A stretch of 24,986 nt of DNA from Seminavis robusta (Eukaryota > Bacillariophyta > Bacillariophyceae > Naviculales > Naviculaceae). A model generated the notes under the pieces. That model saw nothing but the letters and a program-made list of their open reading frames with translations. It ran no database searches and was not told where the DNA came from. Positions within the stretch are counted from its first letter, which is position 1. Every line of letters starts with the position of its first letter. The stretch covers positions 1 through 24,986 of the forward strand of contig CAICTM010001653.1 of NCBI GenBank assembly GCA_903772945.1. The letters are read 5' to 3'. The translations under genes were made by a program, and so were the position numbers. This document shows positions 9,312 to 17,554 of the stretch, one piece after another.

Positions 9312-10607
9312 TTACCACACTCCGTCATCAAACCAAGCCCCTTTTCGGACAGGCTCTTCCATGGCCACGCGAGAAGGTCGCAGTGATGGTACCTCGTCGT
9401 CAAAGTCTGCATCTGCAGCACGTTCCAGTCTTTGTCGTTCTCTGGAAATCAGTTTGGCCAACCACTGCCACCGGTCCTTGTCCGATTCCATTCCCAAAAG
9501 GGGCAAAAAGTCCAAACAAGGATCCAGCTGAATGGTATCATGAAATGCTCGTTGCACGGCGGTTTCCCACTGTGCCAACTGCGTTCGATCGGCAGGTTCC
9601 AATTCTTCCGGGTGCACGGGCAGCTTGAGAGGTCCTCCCTTGCGACACGCCGCATCGACCAAAAATTCATTTCGATCTCCGCCAAGAGTAAATTGTCGTC
9701 CCACGCGGACCGTGTCGCATACCGACTGCCACAGCTGTGCCACCTGCCAGACAGTCGTCTTCTTGTCGCTGATTGGAATGGCATGGGCCAACTCCTGTAG
9801 GGCTGTGACGGATAGAGTGCCCCGTGAACCAATCCCTCGTTGGTACATGGATTTAATGAGTGCCAAGTCGGTCTCTACACTTTGTTGTATTGTTGTCAAT
9901 AAGACGTCTGTTTCGTCATTCTTCTCCGTGACAGGAACCACCCGTCCTCGAAGATACTCGTCGGTTCGTTGCAATCGTGCCAGTGGACTGGCCGCCTGAG
10001 GATTTTCAATACTGACAATATCCACAATGCCCACGGCCTCGCAAGATACAGTGATTCGAGACAGAACTGGTTCTCGTGCACTATCCTGTCGAAAAGTCGG
10101 CTCCATGTCGATCATGCGCAGCAAGGTTGCTTTTCGGGAAATGCGTCCCGTGTCGGTGGCTCGGAGTGTGACACAAAATAATTTGTTGCTGTCGGTTTGA
10201 TTGAGATCCAATGCCATTTGGAGATTGCGGGGTTCCACGTTGTTTAGCGTGTGATGGGTGTAGGGCAAATATACGGCCGGAATGGGGTAGATGGGAATCG
10301 CCTCCTCCTCCAAGTTGTAGACGTCATCATTATCATTTTTGTCGCCATTATTGGATCCTCGAGCAGGATCCATCCATTGAATGGACCGGTAGGCTGTCTC
10401 TGTCTCGTACCGTTCATCCGCCAAAAACTCCACGTTGGTGGGTAGTAACACCCGTAAACTTGAAGTGGTTGCCAGCTTCTGTTTATTAGTATTGAGTGAT
10501 CCAAAACGAGGCAACTCAGGATGGGACGTCTTCCACTGAGGGTAGAATGATTCAGCGCACTTTGAAAGTGACAACCATAGCAGAAGCATCCACAAAAAGG
10601 ATGTCAT
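9312..10607 (-). CDS. Lon substrate-binding (LON-N) domain protein, probably plastid-targeted
   Basis: 431 residues from ATG 10607. The frame stays open upstream to 10682 but with only a TTG there. The protein begins with a hydrophobic segment (MTSFLWMLLLWLSLSKCA). SESFYP-like sequence follows (AES, then FYP), resembling the cleavage site with Phe at +1 of diatom bipartite plastid presequences. Then comes a LON-N type domain (about 105-220), recognised by PIYPIPAVYLPYTHHTL leading to VEPRNLQMAL, which parallels the PLFPL..P......FEPRY pattern of Lon N-domains. Later hallmarks are CVTLRATDTGRISRKATLLR and RITVSCEAVGIVDI. The C-terminal half is helical and charged. No AAA+ ATPase motif or Ser-Lys protease dyad is present, so it is a stand-alone binding domain and not Lon protease. 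Role: probably protein binding in plastid proteostasis (inference). Confidence 0.78.
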   Translation of the reverse strand: MTSFLWMLLLWLSLSKCAESFYPQWKTSHPELPRFGSLNTNKQKLATTSSLRVLLPTNVEFLADERYETETAYRSIQWMDPARGSNNGDKNDNDDVYNLEEEAIPIYPIPAVYLPYTHHTLNNVEPRNLQMALDLNQTDSNKLFCVTLRATDTGRISRKATLLRMIDMEPTFRQDSAREPVLSRITVSCEAVGIVDIVSIENPQAASPLARLQRTDEYLRGRVVPVTEKNDETDVLLTTIQQSVETDLALIKSMYQRGIGSRGTLSVTALQELAHAIPISDKKTTVWQVAQLWQSVCDTVRVGRQFTLGGDRNEFLVDAACRKGGPLKLPVHPEELEPADRTQLAQWETAVQRAFHDTIQLDPCLDFLPLLGMESDKDRWQWLAKLISRERQRLERAADADFDDEVPSLRPSRVAMEEPVRKGAWFDDGVW

Positions 10608-11010
10608 TGTGGCATAAACAAAAAACAAGGATGATGTTACTGGTGAAGGTTGTTGGTTGTGAGTTGCCTTCCGATCTTCCAACGGAGCGATCTGAGTCTT
10701 GTCAAGTAAGTCACCACTGAGTCACCACCACCAAAAAGATTCGATTCGTTTGCAGCCCGCTGAGCTGGTTAGACAGTCAGAGCCAAAGTGAGAGCTTCAA
10801 TTCAGCTGTCTGCCCATTTGCAGCCATGCCCTACACCGGTAGCCGATAGAAACAGAGGCAAGATCTGGCTCTAATCAGCAGCAGAAACAGCTACAGAAAC
10901 AACGAAGAAGAGGCTCGGTCTACAGTTGGAATGAAAAGAAATTGCAGAAGTTACAAATGGTAGCAGGTTCAGTATGAAAGCAGCCGGGAGCCAAGAAGGC
11001 TCGGGATGGA

Positions 11011-11030
11011 GCTGGCTGGCTGGCTGGCTG
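11011..11030. repeat. CTGG tetranucleotide microsatellite
   Basis: Five tandem GCTG/CTGG units, uninterrupted. Confidence 0.85.
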
Positions 11031-11110
11031 ATCGTCATTTTTGCTTGAAAAGGTACTCATGAAGTTTTGCCTTCTAGCTAGACTTTAGAAGTGAGGGCAT
11101 CTTCTTTACG

Positions 11111-11430
11111 ATTGGATCCTACTATGCTACATACTGGCAGACTGGCAGCAACAAAAGCAGTCATTGTGGAATTTCTTGTTGCCAGTGCAATCATTGTTGA
11201 TTTTTTAAATGCATACCGCAGCTTAGCTCCGATTGGATCCTTTTTACTGGCAGACTGGCAGCAACCAGTCATTATGGAATTTCTTGTTGCCAGTGCATAT
11301 AATTGTTGACTACTAGCTATGCATATCGGCAGCCAGCCCAGCTCTGATTGGATATTGGATCCTTTGATCCTTTTTCTGGCAGACTCGCAACAACACAAAA
11401 GCAGTCATTGTGGAATTTGTTGCCGCCCAC
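11111..11430. repeat. Three-copy direct repeat, about 117 bp, with internal inverted repeat
   Basis: Copies start at 11111, 11231 and 11346, each with ATTGGAT(CC). Each runs on through a TGGCAGACT.GCA.CAACA core, then CAGTCATTGTGGAATTT, then TTGTTGCC. In the first two copies ACTGGCAGCAACA pairs imperfectly with TTGTTGCCAGT about 35 bases later, so each could form a hairpin. The third copy is shorter and diverged at both ends. It may be a small non-autonomous element or satellite fragment; I see no terminal target duplication. Confidence 0.75.
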
Positions 11431-12194
11431 AATGGAGACTTTCAAGGCAGCAAGAACAACCAAACCTATAACAAAAGTTTCAACGTTCATCCCACCGAAC
11501 ACCGAACACAGTGCCCGTGTTCAGAAAGATTTTCGAATGCCCCTGATTCTGTTGATGACAATGTCTCCATGTCTCCATGACTCCATGAAGTAAGATCCCA
11601 ATATATACAAGAACCACGAGTTTAAGTCCGAAAGAGATGCTTAAAGAAAGCACTGCGGTGAAGTGCCTGAGCTAAAGTACCATGGCCCATAGCCGGTAGC
11701 TGTGCTGTCCAGTGGTACGCTACAGTATGGATCTGTATGGTACTACAGTATGGTACAGTACGGGACATGTTGTGGTGGTTATAAAAAGCTGGCAAACTTC
11801 TACGTATACCATCTACTGTACCCGTACATGTATACAGTATCAACAGCAGCTCAACAGCTAACTCACGAACATGACAATTACATCATGCATAACGACAGCT
11901 TCTAATGACCAGGAAACTGGCACATAGGTGATAGGTACATAGGTACCATCAGCTACCATGCTGCCATCGCAGTAGAGAATGCATGGTACTTATTACGGAG
12001 ATCAGATGCGTATCGTATGCAGTTTGGACTCGACTGGTGCTCAGTCACCGCCGAGCCAGTCCGTACGAATTCGAGCTTGGAGGCCAGATCGTTGCAACAT
12101 CCTCCGAGAAGAAGAAACGAAATATTTGAAAAGCTCACAATTTCAATTTCTCCCACAAAACAACAACTTCAAATCAGCACAAAGCTACATCAAG

Positions 12195-13013
12195 ATGGTT
12201 CGTTTTTATTCCCTCGCTCTTCCCCTTTTGTTGGCCACTGCAGCTGCTGATGCCCATGATGCTATCGGTGACCTCATTCCTTCCTCGGAACTGTTGCCTG
12301 AAGAAGGACCAACGGTTGAGACAACCATGGTCTTTGGCACCGGAGAGAATCACAACTTCAAGACGTTTGGAGATGAGCTCTTTGACTACAATGGTGAATG
12401 CGACCTGATCTTGTTGAATGATCCTTCGTTCAAGCGCGAATTGGGCATGCGCATTGACATTCGTACCCAAATCCACGGTTCTGCATCTGGTGTGACCCAA
12501 GCTGCAGTCAGAATCGGTGACCAGGTTCTGGAGGTTGCTGGAGGACAGGGCAAGGAATGGATCTGGGTCAATGGAGTGCCCAATGAAGACCTTGAGGATG
12601 GTGAATGGTACCTTTCTTCGATTGATGGATTGGTGGTTCGCTTGAGAGAAGATGGGGATGACCGTGAGGCCGTCATTTACGTGGATGGATACATCGAAAA
12701 GCTTGTCTTCAAGGCCAACCGTGCCCACGACTTTGTTCATCTGGATATGGAGCGAAAGGGCGGAAAGGGCAGCAAGAACTACGAAGGTTCCACTGGACTG
12801 TTGGGATCTCATGCTCTCAATGGTCTCCGTGTGGGCCGTGATGGCGAGACTCTGATTCAAGATATCAATGAGTTTGCCCAAGAGTGGCAAGTTCGTGAAG
12901 ATGAAGATCGCCTTTTCCACAACTACGATGATACCATGGTCTTGGCTCCTTCCAAGTGTCTTCTTCTTTCCGGCAACGCTGCCGAGAGGCGTGCCTTGCG
13001 AAGCAGCAAATAG
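12195..13013 (+). CDS. Secreted VWD-like domain protein
   Basis: 272 residues from ATG 12195 (context CAAGATGG). The frame is open further upstream to 11979, but the hydrophobic stretch right after 12195 (MVRFYSLALPLLLATAAADA) is a classic signal peptide with likely cleavage after ADA, so I choose this start. The mature protein contains a von Willebrand type D-like domain: FKTFGDELFDYNGECDLILL (about 55-74) matches the opening F.TFDG..YDF.G.C.Y.L pattern. GSTGLLGSH (about 198-206) sits where VWD has GLCG, and EWQVREDEDRLF (about 220-231) matches the closing W.V....LF. Only two cysteines remain in the mature chain (about C69 and C255), so the usual disulfide framework is missing. Function is probably extracellular adhesion or matrix (inference). 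Confidence 0.82.
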   Translation: MVRFYSLALPLLLATAAADAHDAIGDLIPSSELLPEEGPTVETTMVFGTGENHNFKTFGDELFDYNGECDLILLNDPSFKRELGMRIDIRTQIHGSASGVTQAAVRIGDQVLEVAGGQGKEWIWVNGVPNEDLEDGEWYLSSIDGLVVRLREDGDDREAVIYVDGYIEKLVFKANRAHDFVHLDMERKGGKGSKNYEGSTGLLGSHALNGLRVGRDGETLIQDINEFAQEWQVREDEDRLFHNYDDTMVLAPSKCLLLSGNAAERRALRSSK

Positions 13014-13336
13014 GTTGCTCTTGATGTTCAGCCGATTGCTTTCAGGCTTCGATAGAAAGTATCTACTTAATTAATAATCCTCCTTGACAGAGAATAGTGG
13101 TTTTCGGACCCAAGTCACTGCGGTACCGTACGGAATTGCAAACGTACCAGTACACGTAGAAGAGCGATGGAAATTTAGCGTTTTCCCTGATGCTAGTCCT
13201 TACTTCGGAAGACTTGTCACTTACTCGACTCACCGGCTTATATCTTTATCGCTGAAGCTTTCGCGATTACCAAATCCCAATCAACATCCTCTTCTGTTGT
13301 CTGTGCTGAACGCAGTGAGAGAAGTAAAAAAAGACC
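13014..13336. other. Intergenic region between tandem plus-strand genes
   Basis: This 323-bp gap should contain the 3' end of the VWD transcript and the promoter/leader of the HAD gene. No gene seen. Confidence 0.5.
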
Positions 13337-13996
13337 ATGTCCACTGAGCAACAACAACATCATGAGCCACAAGACACCAGTAGCGATGGCATACATGTAC
13401 TAGTAGATCAAGTGATTGCTCACCTGCAGCAAGATTTGAAGATCAACTTTGTGGCGTTTGACTTTGACCACACGATATTGTCGATTCATACGGGTGGCCA
13501 CTGGGGCGGCAGCGTCAAGGAATTGTGCCAACATGTCCGTCCGTCCGTGGCAGCACTGTTGCCACGTCTGGTGGCGCGACCCGACATGTACTGTGCCATT
13601 GTGACTTTTTCCAGTCAACCCGCAATGGTCCGGTCCGTGGTGGATTTCATCCTTTCCAAGAACAAAAAGAAAAAAGCAGTCCTGCTGCCCATTCGCGCCG
13701 AAGATGGCTCCTGGAAGACACCCAGTGCCGTATCGTCGCGAGAAGAAGAATGGTGGAAAGAAGATGAATTTGGTTTGGACACGGACGATCTCGAGGGGAA
13801 ACAGCCACACATGGTCAGTGCCGTGGAAGAATTGGAATTTTTAGTACCCGGGTTGGAAATTCACAAGGCCAGCACCGTTTTGATTGACGATGACAAGAAC
13901 AATATACGAATCGCCAGGGACAATGGAGTTCGGGCAGTCTGGTTGGATCCCAAGAATCCACAACAACTCTTGGCGGATTTGAAACAACTGAAATGA
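13337..13996 (+). CDS. HAD-superfamily hydrolase-like protein
   Basis: 219 residues from ATG 13337 (GACCATGTC). The haloacid dehalogenase signature is clear: motif I is AFDFDHTIL (nucleophile D42, acid D44, T46), motif II is TFSSQ (90-94), a candidate motif III lysine is K155 in GKQPHM, and motif IV is VLIDDDKNN (D184-D186). With these residues the protein should be a Mg2+-dependent phosphatase or related phosphotransferase; the substrate cannot be read from the sequence. It is soluble, with no signal peptide and a Gln/His-rich N-terminus. The cap region between motifs I and II is short, and an acidic insert (REEEWWKEDEFGLDTDD) precedes motif III. From memory, single-domain proteins of this pattern occur in several protists. 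It converges on the PNGase gene with a 94-bp gap. Confidence 0.85.
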   Translation: MSTEQQQHHEPQDTSSDGIHVLVDQVIAHLQQDLKINFVAFDFDHTILSIHTGGHWGGSVKELCQHVRPSVAALLPRLVARPDMYCAIVTFSSQPAMVRSVVDFILSKNKKKKAVLLPIRAEDGSWKTPSAVSSREEEWWKEDEFGLDTDDLEGKQPHMVSAVEELEFLVPGLEIHKASTVLIDDDKNNIRIARDNGVRAVWLDPKNPQQLLADLKQLK

Positions 13997-14090
13997 TGAA
14001 TGAACACACACGCAACGAACAAACACATGCAACGCAATACCGTAACAGCACTATTGTGCGATTGTTTTCTTGCTAGCCGGTTCTAACCAA

Positions 14091-15167
14091 TTAGTTAGTT
14101 CTACTAGTACTATAGGTAGCAATAATGTCTGAGGGCGTCATCTGTTGAAGGTCCGCATTGGCCCGATCCAAAGCAGCCGCAATCTCTTCTTGAGTGACTC
14201 CATCTTGTGCTCGTCTCTCTTGTATGGTTTCCCAACTGTCCGAGGTGTAATCTTTGGTGACATCGACAACACTACTTGGACAGTGTGCCGTATCATTCTT
14301 CTTGTTTCCATTCGTGACAGATGATGATGATGATGGATCTGGTCCTCTTTGTTGAAATGCTACAATGTAGGTTTGTTTCTTGCCCCATCCTTGATAGAGC
14401 AAGGGTTGATCGACGGATGCCTCACAGGGATCCAAATGCACCCATTTCTCGTGAATCCAGACTTCAGCCCAAACGTGATTGGCCCAATCGACAATCCATC
14501 GTGCCGGCAATCCCAATACACCCACCAGAATGCGATAGAGCAAGAGCGAATATTCACTGCATCGACCCCGTTGTCGTTTCACAATTTCCATGGCGGACAA
14601 GTAGCGTGGAAATCGTGTCAGTTGCTGACAGTGAGGACAATAGGAAACTTCGGTCGTGTCAATGATTATTGTGGCGGTAGTAGTAGTAGTATTGGGTGAT
14701 GGCGTTTGTTCGTCCAACGTGGGAGGGTGATTGCCGCGAAATTGACATCCTTTCGCTCCACAGTGATTGCACGTGTCTCGATAGTAGGGAAACTGGGTAC
14801 GGAACCATTCCAAAAAGTCTCGAAGGAGTGTCTTTTGTTCTTGGACGGATGATGGTGATAATGATGATAACTGCGCCAACTGGTTCGTCTTGTCCACTCC
14901 GTAGGATTCTTGGAGCCATTGTACGAGTGACGAATCTTGCGGTTCATCCGACAAAATCTTGGCAAAGCGATCGACATTGTAGCGCAGCTTGGCTTCGTAC
15001 TTGGATTTGCTGCCGTTGCTGTTACTAGTGCTAGTACTACTAGAGGAAGACGCCATGGTTTTGCTGGATAGTATAGAAATCGAACTGGTAGTGGATACTG
15101 GCAGCAAAGAAGAAGAAACGGCAGATGAAATCAGTAATACAAGAAAGAGCAATATTCTTGACAACAT
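14091..15167 (-). CDS. PNG1: Peptide:N-glycanase-like protein (transglutaminase fold) with signal peptide
   Basis: 358 residues from ATG 15167. The transglutaminase-type catalytic core of PNGase is complete: a zinc-binding CNHCG (C133, C136) and CPHC (C177, C180) pair; Cys203 in RGRCSEYSLL; His231 in DWANHVWAEVW; and Asp246 in WVHLDPCEASVDQPLLY. The family removes N-glycans from misfolded glycoproteins, normally in the cytosol during ER-associated degradation. The N-terminus is hydrophobic (MLSRILLFLVLLISSAVSSS), which would send the protein into the ER. A second in-frame ATG at 15056 (MASSSSST) would give a cytosolic form starting at residue 38. PUB and PAW domains of animal NGLY1 are absent, as in yeast Png1. 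The C-terminal 70 residues, after a Ser-rich linker, are unassigned. Confidence 0.87.
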   Translation of the reverse strand: MLSRILLFLVLLISSAVSSSLLPVSTTSSISILSSKTMASSSSSTSTSNSNGSKSKYEAKLRYNVDRFAKILSDEPQDSSLVQWLQESYGVDKTNQLAQLSSLSPSSVQEQKTLLRDFLEWFRTQFPYYRDTCNHCGAKGCQFRGNHPPTLDEQTPSPNTTTTTATIIIDTTEVSYCPHCQQLTRFPRYLSAMEIVKRQRGRCSEYSLLLYRILVGVLGLPARWIVDWANHVWAEVWIHEKWVHLDPCEASVDQPLLYQGWGKKQTYIVAFQQRGPDPSSSSSVTNGNKKNDTAHCPSSVVDVTKDYTSDSWETIQERRAQDGVTQEEIAAALDRANADLQQMTPSDIIATYSTSRTN

Positions 15168-15959
15168 TTTGTTGGGTTGTTCGGTTGGACTGGCCTAGAT
15201 AGACTAGCTATGGTGCTGTTGTCAAACATACAAAGGCACGAACTAGCTAGCTAGCAAGACAACGTCGAAAGATGTGTGATGAATGCCATGGAGGAGGCCA
15301 CGAGAAAGAGTTCCGAATGTGATGTTGTGATGTTGCTAATGGCAGAAAAGAGCCTGAACCCTAATGAAGCTATCAAATTTTTAAAATCTTTGTCTGTCCG
15401 TCTCCCAATTGAATCTTTGTCGGCCACCCAAACAATTCCAAGCGCCGAATAGCACGTCTCGAGCACACAAAACGAAAAAAGACAACCATGGTGCCATTGA
15501 ATACTGTAATACCCAGAAGCCGTTGCTTGGCGTGCAAAGAGGGCCAGCAAAGCATCAGGTACGGTTGATTGTCTATTTGATTGATTGAGCAGAGTCGTTT
15601 TGTACACGAGTTTTATTTTTTTAATGATGACAGTATACACCCACCATTTCACGACGGTCTTTTGACTCAATTGCCGTCGGAATGTCAAGGAGGTATTTCT
15701 GCATAAGAGGATTCCAAAAGGGGATACTCGGTGGGAATGTCATACTTGCTGGACGGCAATAATATGATATCAACTGGGTCTACAACTAACTACCTGACAA
15801 AAAAATAAAAACACACACAAGCCACACAAAAACTACTGCGGCTGCTTGCTTGTGTCATCCAGTCAGTTTCGCGGCCCATTTACTCACGCACCATGTTGCA
15901 TCTCGTTCCTCTTTTGCTTTGGCAGGAAGGAAGTTTGATGAGAGATTGACCAACCAAAA
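15168..15959. other. Intergenic region between divergent genes
   Basis: Contains a CTAGCTAGCTAG run at about 15242-15254 and otherwise no recognisable gene. A minus-strand open frame at 15251-15688 has no motif. The promoters of PNGase (-) and the sirtuin (+) should lie here. Confidence 0.45.
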
Positions 15960-16220
15960 GTAAGTGAGTGACTCAAACTCTAACACCACGACGCTACCAA
16001 GCAAGCTCGAGTTTGCTACCAATGCCATCAAGAGATGATACAACCATACGCAAATCTGACACCTCTTATGCTAGACTTCCCGCTAAATGCGGGTGTGTCG
16101 ATGATCTGACGTTTATCCTGATGATGGCCATCTGCCTACAGACTCAATTTTGTGTGTCGCAAGCAAGGGGTATCCAGGCATGCATGCTCACTCACCTCCA
16201 TGTTTCTTCCTTCACCATAG
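15960..16220 (+). other. Probable 5'UTR intron of the sirtuin gene
   Basis: A consensus donor, AAAA|GTAAGTGAG, lies at 15960. A pyrimidine-rich acceptor, TTTCTTCCTTCACCATAG|TATCC, ends at 16220, only 11 bases before the ATG at 16232. The predicted intron is 261 bp. It removes the upstream in-frame extension (from 15968), which has no recognisable content. Confidence 0.55.
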
Positions 16221-16231
16221 TATCCTTTGCC

Positions 16232-17167
16232 ATGACGGAGCAACAATCGACAACCAACGAAACTGTTCTACTACTCGACAAAGCCAAAGAGGCACTGGAA
16301 AATGCCAAGGAAAAAGGGGCCGGGCTACTCATTCTAACGGGTGCCGGCATGTCCGTCTCATCCGGTGTTCCCGTCTTTCGAAATGCCGATGGATCCATGT
16401 CTCGGGAATTCCTCGACTTTTTGGACGGCTACAATCAAGCCAGAACAGCCAACGAGCTGGATCCAGCCGACGATTGGTTTGATTTTAGTGTCCCGGAAAT
16501 GTTTCAACCTGCCACCGAACGACCCGCATGGAATTACTGGAGGTGGCGCATTTTGCGAGCGCGAGTTACACCGGGACAAGATTATCAAGTGCTCGGCAGC
16601 CTCATTGACTATTTTGGAAAACGGAATGCATTTGTTGTCACGTCCAATTGCGATGGATTGCATGAGGTAGGAGGAGTTTCAAGCGATCAAATTAGCGAAA
16701 TACACGGCTCCCTCTCGCGGGTTCAATGCTCCAAACCCTGTCACAATGCCTTGTATCCCGTCGACGACACGTTTGTGAAACAACTCCAAAACGACGATTC
16801 TTGGCAAGTCCCCCGATGCCACCAGTGTTCGCAGTGTCTGCGACCCAACGTGATGATCTTTGGCGACCATGCCTTGGTGGACGATGTGTTGGGGAAGCAA
16901 AGCGGGAACCGTCGTAGTTTTCTGTTGGAACGGGACGACAATTTTATCGTGTTGGAAATTGGAGCAGGATTGGTGGTTCCTTCGATTCGACACATGGCCG
17001 AACGATACGGAGAGCAGAGTCGGTACGGGCTGATTCGAATCAATCCCAGCAAGGACTGTCTGGATGGAGCCGATGTGGACGCGGACAAGTACTTTCCGAT
17101 TGCCATGACATCGACCGAGGCACTCAAGAAGTTGGCTGTCGTGACAGATAATAAAAAGTCTGAATAG
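16232..17167 (+). CDS. Atypical SIR2-family (sirtuin-like) protein
   Basis: 311 residues from ATG 16232. This start is chosen because it directly follows a likely 5'UTR intron acceptor and precedes the Rossmann region. Motifs: LTGAGMSVSSGVPVFR (35-50, NAD binding), TSNCDGLHEVGGV (137-149), catalytic His158 in EIHGSLSRVQC, zinc ligands C166/C170 and C196/C199 (PRCHQC), LRPNVMIFGD (203-212), and EIGAGLVVPSIR followed by LIRINP. All core catalytic residues (N139, D141, H158) are present. The patterns TSN.D, EIHGS...QC..PC, RPNV.IFGD and EIGAG..VPS.R fit a divergent SIR2 subclass I know mainly from bacteria, not the classical TQNID / VVG.SL sirtuins. It is expected to bind NAD and act as a deacylase or ADP-ribosyltransferase; the substrate is unknown. 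Confidence 0.85.
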   Translation: MTEQQSTTNETVLLLDKAKEALENAKEKGAGLLILTGAGMSVSSGVPVFRNADGSMSREFLDFLDGYNQARTANELDPADDWFDFSVPEMFQPATERPAWNYWRWRILRARVTPGQDYQVLGSLIDYFGKRNAFVVTSNCDGLHEVGGVSSDQISEIHGSLSRVQCSKPCHNALYPVDDTFVKQLQNDDSWQVPRCHQCSQCLRPNVMIFGDHALVDDVLGKQSGNRRSFLLERDDNFIVLEIGAGLVVPSIRHMAERYGEQSRYGLIRINPSKDCLDGADVDADKYFPIAMTSTEALKKLAVVTDNKKSE

Positions 17168-17554
17168 AGTAAGAGCTGTAATTGAGTCATCAATAATAGA
17201 AAGCACGCTAATTTTACCTTGGTATTACATGTAGTGGGGTAGTGGCGTGAGCACGACCCGGAACTTGGCTGACGGACATGTAAAGATGGCTCGATGTTGT
17301 AGCCAGCAGCTTTCACCGGCCATTAAAAAGCTCTCTACTACATGTTGGGTCTTCGAAGTGAACCAAAGAGTTGCTGACATCCCTTGACTGACCTACCGTA
17401 TCAAGACTGAAGCCAGTGAAGACAAAGGTTGTAATTGTTTCTAGCTAGATTGATCTTGTACTATCTTTCATTCATTATAGCCACAGTAACAGAAGATACA
17501 AATTATCTTCTTACAGTAGAACCCTGAAGTCTCTTGTAAACCACATTGCATTCA
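17168..17554. other. Convergent 3' intergenic region
   Basis: Space between the stops of the sirtuin (+) and CRAL-TRIO (-) genes. No gene seen; it should hold both 3'UTRs. Confidence 0.5.

Larger units (their letters stand above)
10608..12194. other. Long gene-free, repeat-bearing region
   Basis: Divergent space between the Lon-domain gene (-) and the VWD gene (+). It holds a CTGG microsatellite at 11011-11030, a three-copy repeat at 11111-11430, and a cluster of TACAGTA/TATGGTAC elements at 11715-11765 with more GTAC-rich sequence to 11960. Open frames here are short and unrecognised. Both promoters must lie inside, but I cannot place them. Confidence 0.5.

Noticed and set aside
11979..12194. 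N-terminal 72-codon extension of the VWD protein
   Set aside because: It would bury the signal peptide that starts at 12195, and its sequence is repeat-like and unrecognised.
15968..16231. N-terminal 88-codon extension of the sirtuin
   Set aside because: It lies inside the probable 5'UTR intron, has no targeting pattern, and family members start close to the Rossmann fold.
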